Assembly (NCBI GenBank): GCA_964512045.1
Contig: CAZEJK010000020.1
Coordinates: forward strand, 1-40,949
DNA from: CAZEJK01 sp964512045
GTDB lineage: Bacteria; Acidobacteriota; Thermoanaerobaculia; Thermoanaerobaculales; Sulfomarinibacteraceae
Reading direction: 5' to 3'
Length of the DNA stretch: 40,949 nucleotides
Position numbers and translations under genes: made by a program. Shown in pieces: positions 1-8,927 of the stretch (its first letter is position 1; each line of letters starts with the position of its first letter). The notes beneath the pieces were generated by a model. It worked only from the letters and a program-made list of their open reading frames with translations. It ran no database searches and was not told the origin of the DNA.

Positions 1-180
1 GCTGCTCCGATGGCGCCGGTCCCGCGGCCGCGTTGGCGTCTCAAGCATCCCGTATCTTCGAAGTTTCGAGGCATCCGCCGGGGGCCGGATAGCCGGGATC
101 CGGCTGTCGGGGCCGGGAGCGGGACCTGGTCCGGGTCCGGGGCTGCTCAGAAGCGCTATCGCTTCTGCGAGCACGCGGTC
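1..180. repeat. Intergenic repeat, copy A
   Basis: No gene is supported in 1-228. The stretch holds two modules shared with other gaps of this window. Bases 13-32 (GCCGGTCCCGCGGCCGCGT) match 37099-37117 with one mismatch. Bases 50-62 match 17533-17545 exactly, followed by a shared CATCCGCCGG and a 20-base exact match (92-111 = 17590-17609). The CTTCGAA-N2-TTCGA core is a near-perfect inverted repeat, and a CCGGGA/CCGGGT-rich tract follows it. What the element does is unknown; REP-like or MITE-like DNA is possible. Confidence 0.6.
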
Positions 181-228
181 ATGACTGCATGTGGAGCTGC
201 TTGCGCGGCTGATGACGTGGGATGTCGG

Positions 229-1794
229 TTACCAGGGGCGAGAGAGGATGCAGGCGTTAATTCCGCCCACGCCCATGGAGAGCTTGCCGACCACGCCTGG
301 TGGCGGGAGCGGTGCGCCTTCGGAGAACACGTAACGCTCGTGCAGCTCCCTCAGTATCGGGTTCAGCTCCGCCTCGGTCAGTGGGGTGGGGTAGAGGCGT
401 CCACGCTCGAACCCGAGGTACTGCGCGGTCAGCTCCCAGCCGCCGCCAGCACCGAGGCCGTGGCCGAAGGTGCCCTTGCGTGCAGAGACCAGAACGGTCT
501 CCGGCACGATCGCGCGCAGCGTCTCCATCTCCATCTGATCGCCGGGTGTCGCCGTAGCGTGGAGGTCCCACAGGACAACCTCGGAGGGGTCGGCGTTCAC
601 GGCTCCAAAAGCACCTCGGATGGCGGCGGTAGGACCTTCGGCCGAAGGAGTGATGATGTGATCTGCGTCCGCGGACACGCCGACCGAGATCGGTTCAAGG
701 CCTAGCGGACGGAAGCCCCGTTCGCGCAGATAGTCGGCATCGCCAACGATCCACACCACTGCACCGCCGGAGACATGTGTGCCGCGCAGGCGGGTCAGCG
801 GCTTGGAAACCTCGGCGTCGGCGGCGATGATCCTTGCGTTATAGAACGCACCGACAATCAGCGGGTGTGGCGCCGGATCACACGCTCCGACCACGACAGC
901 CTTGGCTTCACCCCGTTGGATGGCGTCCATCGCCAGCTTGAGCGACACGCCGAACGTCGAGCAGGCGGCAACGGGCGCGAACACCAGGCCGGTGATCTGG
1001 CCGAGCATCGAGATCTGCGAGGCTGGCGTGTTGTGAATGTTCCAGATGACGTTCGCGGAGACCTGGTCCCACGGCGGCTCGGGAGCGCCCCATTTCTTCT
1101 GGAGCTTGGCGTTGCGCGCGCGCTTCTCTTTCAACACCGCGATCTTGCTGCGTCCCTCGGCGGTTGTCGCCTCGATCTGGCGCAGCTCGTCGAGGTACTC
1201 GAGGAGCTCCGGTGATTGACCTGCCCAGTGGTGCCACCACTCCTCTTCCACGAACGGACGATCGACGGCGTCGGCCGTATCCGGGTGCGGCGGCACGTCC
1301 GTGAACCTCGCTTCACGTTCGCTGGGGTCGGTGTCGAGGTACTGTCGGACCACACTGTTGTTCTCCGGCTGCGCCCAGAACCGGTCCCAGCGGCGTTGTG
1401 CGCGACACAGCTCGCGAGCTCCGTCGGCGACGGTCGGGATGTCGCCGACCCCGCAGCCGACGTAAACGTGTGTCTCGGGGCCGAGCTCCTGGAGAACCTG
1501 CTCGATCCCGGGGTTCTGGGCCAGAGACTGGATGAAGGCGCCCACGGCATACTGGGTGGGTTGCCCCATCTTGGAGGAGAACTGGTGGTAACGGGTGGGT
1601 GGGAACCGCTCGTCGATCCAGGGCCGGTACGACTCGAGGTTGAAGGACGGCTGACCGACAAGGAAGTTGTTGGGACCGAAGCCTTGGAACGGAGACAGCC
1701 AAGACGGGGCGTGCTCCAGGCGATCGGCGAATGACTCAACATTCTCACACTGGGGAGCCACCACTCCCCACCCAAAGACTCCAACTCGCGTCAT
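229..1794 (-). CDS. Beta-ketoacyl-ACP synthase-like protein with large insert
   Basis: A 521-residue thiolase-fold condensing enzyme of the FabB/FabF type. The catalytic triad is visible: Cys278 in AACSTF, His412 in LHATATPGDQ, and Lys440/His445 in RKGTFGHG. Cys-His spacings (134 and 33) match FabF (about 140 and 37). The Cys lies about 115 residues later than in FabF, because of an extra segment at roughly 125-250 rich in Trp, Glu, Arg and Lys. The start is ATG with GGAGGA just upstream. It lies 118 bp downstream of the mrp homologue on the same strand; no acyl carrier protein or other fatty-acid genes adjoin it. It should catalyse a decarboxylating Claisen condensation, but its acyl substrate and pathway cannot be read from sequence. 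The fold call is firm, the exact role is not. Confidence 0.85.
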   Translation of the reverse strand: MTRVGVFGWGVVAPQCENVESFADRLEHAPSWLSPFQGFGPNNFLVGQPSFNLESYRPWIDERFPPTRYHQFSSKMGQPTQYAVGAFIQSLAQNPGIEQVLQELGPETHVYVGCGVGDIPTVADGARELCRAQRRWDRFWAQPENNSVVRQYLDTDPSEREARFTDVPPHPDTADAVDRPFVEEEWWHHWAGQSPELLEYLDELRQIEATTAEGRSKIAVLKEKRARNAKLQKKWGAPEPPWDQVSANVIWNIHNTPASQISMLGQITGLVFAPVAACSTFGVSLKLAMDAIQRGEAKAVVVGACDPAPHPLIVGAFYNARIIAADAEVSKPLTRLRGTHVSGGAVVWIVGDADYLRERGFRPLGLEPISVGVSADADHIITPSAEGPTAAIRGAFGAVNADPSEVVLWDLHATATPGDQMEMETLRAIVPETVLVSARKGTFGHGLGAGGGWELTAQYLGFERGRLYPTPLTEAELNPILRELHERYVFSEGAPLPPPGVVGKLSMGVGGINACILSRPW

Positions 1795-1912
1795 GCATGT
1801 CCTCCACGGCCGGGCTCGGGGCGGTGTCCTCGTCCTCCTCCGATCCCGGCGGCGGACTGTAACACGCCAATCGCGGAGGTTCCAGCCGCAGTGCGGTACG
1901 ACCGGCTGTCTC

Positions 1913-2968
<1,056 letters not shown>

Positions 2969-3218
2969 GGTCTTCTGACTCCCTTCGTGGCTCGTCGTTC
3001 AACTCCGAGCTCTGAGCCTGCGTCGCAATGGCAACCCGTCGCGAGCGCACGACAGTTTCGCACAACCACCGCGAAAACGATTGTGGTACCAGTGTGCAAT
3101 CCGCGCTTCCCAGGGCCAGTCGGCGCACGGGACACTGATGCGTGAGCCGAGTGGGCCCGTTGCCGGAATCAGTGTCCTATGGTTCAATCGTTGCCGGATC
3201 GAGAGGGACGGAGGCGCC

Positions 3219-4328
3219 ATGGATATCGGGCTGATCAAGGATCAGAGGCCGTTCGAGCATCGGGTCGGTCTCGGTCCGCACGCGGTGAGGACGCTCACCG
3301 GACGGGGTCACCGGGTCTACATCGAGTCGGGGGCCGGGCTCGAGGCAGGGTTTCGAGACTCGCGGTACACCGACGCCGGGGCGACTTTGGTGTACTCCCA
3401 GGAAGAGGTGATCCTGCGGAGCGCGCTGTTGTTGTGCGTGTCGCCTCCCTCGAACCAGGTGGTGCGCCAGCTCCAGCACGGACAGATTGTGGCCGCGTCC
3501 TGGCATCTGGCTCTGGCATCCCGCGACCAGCTTGAACACCTGCTCGAGCATCAGATTACGACGGTCGGCTACGAGATTATCGAAGGCGACGACGGTAGGG
3601 CTCCGGTGCTTCAGGCGATGAGCGAGATCGCCGGGCAGCTGGCAATCGTGATCGGTGCGGGGTTGATGCTCAACGACTTCGGTGGCAAGGGGATCTTGAT
3701 CGGGGGCGCTCCGGGCGTGCCGCCGGCAGCCGTTGCGATCCTCGGTGCCGGGACCCTGGGAACCACCGCCGCCGCCACCGCCAAGGGGATCGGTGCCCAT
3801 CCGGTAGTCTTGGATCACGATGTCCGGCGGCTCCGTCGGCTACAGAACGCAGTGGGTTCGGACGTGCCGACCATGCTCGCGACTCGCCAGAACCTGGAGA
3901 AGGCGCTCGCGTTCGCAGATCTCTTTCTGTGTGCTGTGTCGATTCACGGTGAGCGAACGCCGGTGCTCATCACCCGGGAGATGCTCAAGCTGATGCGCCG
4001 CCGCGCGGTGCTCATGGACCTGTCGATCGACCAGGGAGGCTGCTGCGAAACGTCGAGACCGACGGACCTGTCCAGCCCGACCTACGAGGTTGACGACATT
4101 ATCCACTTCTGTGTCCCGAACCTTCCCTCTGCGGCCTCCAGAGCCTCGACCCGCGCGCTGTCGAATGCCATCCTGCCATTTGTGCAGGCCATCGCGGATG
4201 ATGGTTTCGACCGCGCGGTGCGTTCCAACCCGGCGCTCCGGCGGGGAACGTACACCTGGGCCGGCGCGTGTGTGCGAGCAAACATCGCTGAGGCGTTCGG
4301 GGTTCAGTGCCGCCCGATTGCAGACTGA
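3219..4328 (+). CDS. Alanine dehydrogenase / transhydrogenase-family protein, divergent
   Basis: A 369-residue protein of the AlaDH/PNT family. Arg15 (EHRVGL), His96 (SWHLAL), the MSEIAGQLA segment, the Rossmann motif GAGTLGTTAA and the catalytic-region SIDQGG with its Asp align with NAD-dependent alanine dehydrogenase. The usual KVKEP motif reads CVSPP (73-77), so both lysines, including the pyruvate-binding one, are absent. The ATG at 3219 has GGACGGAGG eight bases upstream; an upstream in-frame start at 3081 lacks a ribosome site and would add residues outside the family fold. A CoA-transferase gene follows after 36 bp, suggesting a shared catabolic unit. An altered substrate or loss of catalysis is possible, so I give no gene symbol. 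Confidence 0.8.
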   Translation: MDIGLIKDQRPFEHRVGLGPHAVRTLTGRGHRVYIESGAGLEAGFRDSRYTDAGATLVYSQEEVILRSALLLCVSPPSNQVVRQLQHGQIVAASWHLALASRDQLEHLLEHQITTVGYEIIEGDDGRAPVLQAMSEIAGQLAIVIGAGLMLNDFGGKGILIGGAPGVPPAAVAILGAGTLGTTAAATAKGIGAHPVVLDHDVRRLRRLQNAVGSDVPTMLATRQNLEKALAFADLFLCAVSIHGERTPVLITREMLKLMRRRAVLMDLSIDQGGCCETSRPTDLSSPTYEVDDIIHFCVPNLPSAASRASTRALSNAILPFVQAIADDGFDRAVRSNPALRRGTYTWAGACVRANIAEAFGVQCRPIAD

Positions 4329-4364
4329 TCCGACGAACGGGCCAGCATCGTCGAGGAGACTGAC

Positions 4365-5666
4365 ATGCGCTGGATGGAGATCTACCGAAGTCGAGTGACC
4401 ACCGCACAGTCTGCGGTTCAGGCGATCGAGTCGTCCGATCGCGTCTGGATCCATCCGGGCTGCTCGACGCCAGCGTGCCTGGTGGACGCGATGGTCGACC
4501 GTGCCCCCGAGCTCAGCGGGGTCGAGGTGGTGCATATCTTGACCTTGGGCGAGGCACGGTACGCAGACCCTGGCATGGAGGGCACGTTCCGCCATCGTGC
4601 GCTGTTTGTGGGTGGCAACGTGCGACAGGCCATTAACGAAGGACGAGCGGACTTCGTGCCGATCCACCTCTCAGAGGTTCCAGCACTCGTCACGACAGGT
4701 GGGCTTCCGGTGGACGTGGCGTTGATCCATGTCTCGCCTCCGGACGAGCACGGGTTCTGCTCGCTCGGCGTCGGTGTCGACGCCACGAAGGCCGTTGCCG
4801 AGCGGGCGCGTTCGGTGATTGCACTCGTCAACCAGCAGATGCCGCGGACGCTCGGCGATAGCTTCATTCACGTCTCCAGGCTAACCCACGTTGTGGAGAC
4901 GGACGAGCCGGTGCTCGAGCTGGCGATGGCGCCGAGCATCTCGGAAGTGGCCCGTAGCATCGGGGAGAACATCGCTTCCCTGATCCCGGATGGTGCCACG
5001 ATGCAGATGGGGATCGGCGAGATCCCAGATGCCGTGCTGCTGTTCCTCCGCGACAAGAACGACCTTGGCGTGCACACCGAGATGTTCTCCGATGGGCTGA
5101 TCGAGCTGTTTGAACAAGGGGTTGTGACGAATGCACGCAAATCACTCCATCGTGGGAAGATCGTGTCCTCGTTCGTGCTCGGGACACGGACATCGTTCGA
5201 CTTCGTTGACAATAACCCGTTCATGGAGTTTCACCCGACCGGCTACGTCAACGACCCGTTCGTGATTTCTCAGAATGAGCGGATGGTTGCGATCAACTCG
5301 GCACTTTCGATCGATCTGACGGGCCAGGTGTGCGCGGACTCCGTTGGAACCAACATCTACTCAGGGTTCGGTGGGCAGCTGGACTTCATCCGTGGGGCGG
5401 TTCGATCCGCTGGAGGGGTTCCGATCATCGCGTTGCCGTCCACCGCGAAGGACGGGGCTTTGAGCCGGATCGTCGACACGCTGCTGCCGGGGTCGGGCGT
5501 GGTGACCACGCGCGCCGATGTCCACTTCGTCGTCACGGAGTACGGCATTGCGGACCTGTACGGCAGGAGCCTGCGCGAACGCGCCGAGCAGTTGATCGCC
5601 ATCGCGCACCCTGACTTCCGCGACGAGCTGACCGAGGCGGCGAGGCAGCGTCGCATTTTCCGGTAG
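4365..5666 (+). CDS. Acetyl-CoA hydrolase / 4-hydroxybutyrate CoA-transferase family protein
   Basis: A 433-residue class I CoA-transferase with both halves of the family. The N-terminal half carries HVSPPDEHGFCSLG (about 122-135). The C-terminal half carries the catalytic Glu239 in GVHTEMFSDG and the later TEYGIADLYG segment. In this family Glu forms a covalent glutamyl-CoA thioester while CoA moves between carboxylic acids; members use acetate, butyrate, 4-hydroxybutyrate or succinate. GAGGAG precedes the ATG. It lies 36 bp after the alanine-dehydrogenase-like gene, probably in the same transcript, and 62 bp before murF. The substrate is not predictable here. Confidence 0.9.
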   Translation: MRWMEIYRSRVTTAQSAVQAIESSDRVWIHPGCSTPACLVDAMVDRAPELSGVEVVHILTLGEARYADPGMEGTFRHRALFVGGNVRQAINEGRADFVPIHLSEVPALVTTGGLPVDVALIHVSPPDEHGFCSLGVGVDATKAVAERARSVIALVNQQMPRTLGDSFIHVSRLTHVVETDEPVLELAMAPSISEVARSIGENIASLIPDGATMQMGIGEIPDAVLLFLRDKNDLGVHTEMFSDGLIELFEQGVVTNARKSLHRGKIVSSFVLGTRTSFDFVDNNPFMEFHPTGYVNDPFVISQNERMVAINSALSIDLTGQVCADSVGTNIYSGFGGQLDFIRGAVRSAGGVPIIALPSTAKDGALSRIVDTLLPGSGVVTTRADVHFVVTEYGIADLYGRSLRERAEQLIAIAHPDFRDELTEAARQRRIFR

Positions 5667-5728
5667 GATACTCATATGGCCAGATCAGGCCGGACGCGCG
5701 GTCCCGGGGGCGTACGGAAGGAACGACG

Positions 5729-7129
5729 ATGCCGTCATTGACAGCCGCGGAAGTTGCAGAGGCGACCGGTGGAGTGCTGGATGGCTGTCTCCCGGACCAC
5801 CTGTTCATCGATTTCTGCTTCGACTCTCGTCAGGCGGGTGAGGGATCGCTGTTCTTCGCGCTCACCTCGCAGCGGGCCGACGGACATCAGTTCCTCGATC
5901 AGCTCTCCGGTCACTCCGGCGCAGGAGCGGTGGTACGAGAGTCCACGGAGCGCGGCGGATTGGAGGTCCCTTTCATCCGCGTGAGCGATCCGGCCAGAGC
6001 CTACCGCGATCTCGCAGCCTCGGTTCGCCGGCGGTTCGGACGGGTGCGTTGGATCGGTATTACCGGTAGCGCGGGGAAGACCACCACTCGTGAGCTGACT
6101 GCCCAGATCCTCGGCCATGGCTTCCGGTCGTACAGCGCGCCTGGGAACTGGAACAACTGGCTCGGTGTGCCGTTCGCGATCCTGAAGATGCCGGCAGACA
6201 CCGAGACCGCAGTTTTCGAGCTGGCCATGTCAAGCCCTGGTCTGGGCGAGATCGATGCTCTGGCAGAGCTGCTCCGCCCGGATATCACTTCCGTTCTCAA
6301 CGTTTTCCCTGTCCACCTGGAGTTTCTCCACACCGTGGACAACGTGGCCCGAGGCAAGCTGGAGATCAACAACCACCTCGATTCCGACGGTGTGGCGCTG
6401 ATCAACGGTGACCATCCGGAGCTCGTGCGGGGCGTACGGTACGTACCGGGTCGCGTGATCCGGTTCGGCCGATCGCTGCAGACCAACGACGTCGTGCTGC
6501 GGGATCTCGTCGACGACGGAGACCGTCGCCGTGTGTGTATCGACTTCTTCGGCCGTGAACGGTGGTTCGATGTGCCGTTCCTCACAGCGGCCCAGCTGCA
6601 GAATCTCTTCGCAGCGATCGTGATCGCCTGGTACGCGGGGATGAAGCATGACCAGATCGCTGCAGCCGTGGCGTCAGTGCAACCTGTTACCGGCCGAGGC
6701 ATGGTGCGTCAGCTGGGAGGTTGGACCATCGTGGACGATACCTACAATGCCAATCCGGAGGCGGTGAAGACTCTGCTCATGTGGTGTCGGACGACATGGA
6801 CCCGGTGGTGCGCGGTTGTGCTCGGGGACATGCTGGAGCTGGGAGCCGGATCGTACCGATATCACCAGGAGGTCGGGCAGCTGGCGGCGACGCTGGGGTT
6901 CGATCAGGTTCTGGCGGTGGGTCAGGCTGCAAAGGCGATTGCCGACGGCGCCGTAAGCGGGGGCGCTGCATCAGGCCGCGTTCACTGGTTTGCGGAACCA
7001 GAGGAAGCTGGCGAGTGGCTTGCAGCAAACGCGCCTGAAGATGCCGTGCTGGTGTTCAAGGGCTCGCGAGGCGTGCGGCTCGAGCGTGCGATCGAACGGC
7101 TCGAGCGCGCCGCGGAGGTCGAGGCGTGA
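5729..7129 (+). CDS. murF: UDP-N-acetylmuramoyl-tripeptide--D-alanyl-D-alanine ligase
   Basis: A 466-residue Mur ligase that adds D-Ala-D-Ala to the UDP-MurNAc-tripeptide, the last cytoplasmic step in making the peptidoglycan pentapeptide. Order: N-terminal MurF uridine-binding domain (1-100, with FDSRQ), central ATPase with GITGSAGKTTT (110-120) and the FELAMSSPGLGEID segment typical of MurF, and a C-terminal domain with VDDTYNANPEA and VLGDML. GGAAGGA lies upstream of the ATG. No other mur or mra genes adjoin it, so it sits outside the usual division and cell wall cluster. Length is normal. Confidence 0.95.
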   Translation: MPSLTAAEVAEATGGVLDGCLPDHLFIDFCFDSRQAGEGSLFFALTSQRADGHQFLDQLSGHSGAGAVVRESTERGGLEVPFIRVSDPARAYRDLAASVRRRFGRVRWIGITGSAGKTTTRELTAQILGHGFRSYSAPGNWNNWLGVPFAILKMPADTETAVFELAMSSPGLGEIDALAELLRPDITSVLNVFPVHLEFLHTVDNVARGKLEINNHLDSDGVALINGDHPELVRGVRYVPGRVIRFGRSLQTNDVVLRDLVDDGDRRRVCIDFFGRERWFDVPFLTAAQLQNLFAAIVIAWYAGMKHDQIAAAVASVQPVTGRGMVRQLGGWTIVDDTYNANPEAVKTLLMWCRTTWTRWCAVVLGDMLELGAGSYRYHQEVGQLAATLGFDQVLAVGQAAKAIADGAVSGGAASGRVHWFAEPEEAGEWLAANAPEDAVLVFKGSRGVRLERAIERLERAAEVEA

Positions 7130-7358
7130 GGCGGGCCGGCTGACTGGATCTTGCAGAAATACTGACGAGATCGACGAAGTCGGGTACCATAGGCGGAGTA
7201 GGTGTGCCGTCCGGTACGGACGTGGACACGAGTTGACGACAATGCTCCAGCTGGACGGGAGAGCGCTGATGCTCTCGTTTCTGAGCGCTGCGCTGCCACT
7301 GCCACCGGTGGCGTTCTGAGGTCGGTGGAGCCCGTAGCAGCTGGAGTTTGGAGGCACG
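7130..7358. other. Intergenic gap murF-malQ
   Basis: This 229-bp gap holds no credible gene. Short open frames in it have no ribosome site or family features. I see no clear terminator; a weak TTGCAG...TACCAT pair near 7150-7192 is not spaced well enough to call a promoter. Confidence 0.5.
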
Positions 7359-8894
7359 ATGCAGTTCGAGCGAGCCGGTGGAGTTCTCCTCCATCCAACC
7401 GCCTTGCCCGGCCCGTACGGGGTCGGAGATCTCGGTGAGGACAGCTTTCGCTATGTGGAGTGGCTGGCGGAAGCCGGGGTCCAGTGGTGGCAGATCCTCC
7501 CGCTGAATCCGCCCGGTGCCGGGAACTCTCCGTACTCGTCGCTTTCGGTCTTCGCCGGCAATCCGTTGTTCATCAGCCCAGACCAGATGGTTGAGGACGG
7601 TCTGTTGGAGAAGGGTGATGTGGAGCCCGCACCTGATGTTCCCGCGTGGGCCGTAGATTATGAACGGGCTGTCCCGTTCAAGCGCACTCTGCTCGAGCGG
7701 GCATGGAAGCGGTTCCAGACGGGAGTCATTTCCCGGCTCAGTGATCACTTCGAGACGTTCCGGCAGGCCGCATCCTCGTGGCTGGAGGACTACGCCCTGT
7801 TCATGTCGATCCGAGAGGCCCACGAGCTGCACGCGTGGCCATCGTGGCCGACGCCTCTTTCGAGACGAGAGCCCGGGGCCCTGGCAGAGTGGCGGCGGAC
7901 GCACGAAGAGCGGATTGGCTTTCACGAGTTCTGTCAGTTCTTGTTCTTCACCCAGTGGCAAGAGCTCCACAACCACGCCAACGCCTGCGGCGTGCGGATA
8001 CTCGGCGATCTGCCGATATTTGCCAGCCTCGACTCGGCCGATGTCTGGGCGCACCCGGACCTGTTCAAGATCGACCCGGACGGCGTGCCCGAGGTGGTTG
8101 CTGGCGTACCGCCGGACTACTTCAGCGCCACCGGGCAGCTGTGGGGCAATCCGGTGTACCGATGGGAGCGGCATGCAGCCGATCGGTACAGGTGGTGGAT
8201 TGACCGTCTTCAGACTACCCTGACACTGGTCGACGCCTTGCGGCTGGACCACTTTCGTGCGTTTGCCGCAGCGTGGGAAGTGCCTGCAGCGGATGAGACC
8301 GCAATGAACGGAACGTGGGTGCCAGGACCCGGTCGAGACCTGTTCGACGCGGTGCACGGCGCCCTGGGCGACGTACCACTGATTGCTGAGGATCTCGGCG
8401 TCATCACTCCGGACGTGGTGGAGCTCCGGGACTCGTTGGGCTTGCCAGGAATGGCGATCTTGCAGTTCGCATTCTCGCCGAATCCGCGTTCCACGTTTCT
8501 TCCGTATCGGTTGACGAACAGCACCGTGCTGTACACAGGAACGCACGACAACAACACCTCTGTGGGCTGGTACGTGGAGGAGGCGACCCCGGAGGAAGCC
8601 CACTTCGCGCGCCAGTACATGGCGACCGACGGCGAGGAGATCCACTGGGATATGATCCGCCTGGCGATGGCCTCGGTGGCAGATCTCGCGATCGTTCCGC
8701 ACCAGGATCTCGCAGGGCTCGGTGCGGACTGTCGGATGAACACGCCAGGTCAGGAGACGGGAAACTGGCGGTTCAGGATGGTCGGCTGGATGATGGACAG
8801 CAGCATTCAGAACCGGCTGAGCGATATGCTCTATGTCTACGGTCGTGCACCGGAGGAGGAGGTCGAGCAGACCGAGGTCCTTGAGCACGAGTAG
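7359..8894 (+). CDS. malQ: 4-alpha-glucanotransferase (amylomaltase, GH77)
   Basis: A 511-residue GH77 enzyme that transfers alpha-1,4-glucan segments between maltooligosaccharides, in glycogen or maltodextrin turnover in the cytosol. The N-terminus RAGGVLLHPTALPGPYG is the family signature. The catalytic residues are visible: nucleophile Asp297 in LRLDHFRAF, acid/base Glu344 in IAEDLG, and Asp397 in GTHDNNT. Length matches the short Thermus/plant D-enzyme type (about 500) rather than the longer E. coli form. TTGGAGG precedes the ATG. It ends 33 bp from the stop of the convergent CAP gene; no other glycogen genes are nearby. Confidence 0.95.
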   Translation: MQFERAGGVLLHPTALPGPYGVGDLGEDSFRYVEWLAEAGVQWWQILPLNPPGAGNSPYSSLSVFAGNPLFISPDQMVEDGLLEKGDVEPAPDVPAWAVDYERAVPFKRTLLERAWKRFQTGVISRLSDHFETFRQAASSWLEDYALFMSIREAHELHAWPSWPTPLSRREPGALAEWRRTHEERIGFHEFCQFLFFTQWQELHNHANACGVRILGDLPIFASLDSADVWAHPDLFKIDPDGVPEVVAGVPPDYFSATGQLWGNPVYRWERHAADRYRWWIDRLQTTLTLVDALRLDHFRAFAAAWEVPAADETAMNGTWVPGPGRDLFDAVHGALGDVPLIAEDLGVITPDVVELRDSLGLPGMAILQFAFSPNPRSTFLPYRLTNSTVLYTGTHDNNTSVGWYVEEATPEEAHFARQYMATDGEEIHWDMIRLAMASVADLAIVPHQDLAGLGADCRMNTPGQETGNWRFRMVGWMMDSSIQNRLSDMLYVYGRAPEEEVEQTEVLEHE

Positions 8895-8927
8895 CGGACT
8901 CGGAGGTACGCGCGGGATCGATCGACG

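Noticed and set aside
3160..3183. TTGCCG and TATGGT before the ald-like gene as a promoter
   Set aside because: The spacer is 12 bases, too short for sigma-70.
3081..3218. Longer start for the alanine-dehydrogenase-like gene
   Set aside because: The extra 46 residues do not fit the family and no ribosome site precedes them; ATG 3219 has GGACGGAGG.
7150..7192. Promoter before malQ (TTGCAG...TACCAT)
   Set aside because: Spacing and match are poor; not better than chance in this DNA.
7056..8888. 610-residue open frame on the minus strand opposite malQ
   Set aside because: It is antisense to a well-supported malQ and its residues are those expected from high-GC shadow coding (no motifs, no start site).
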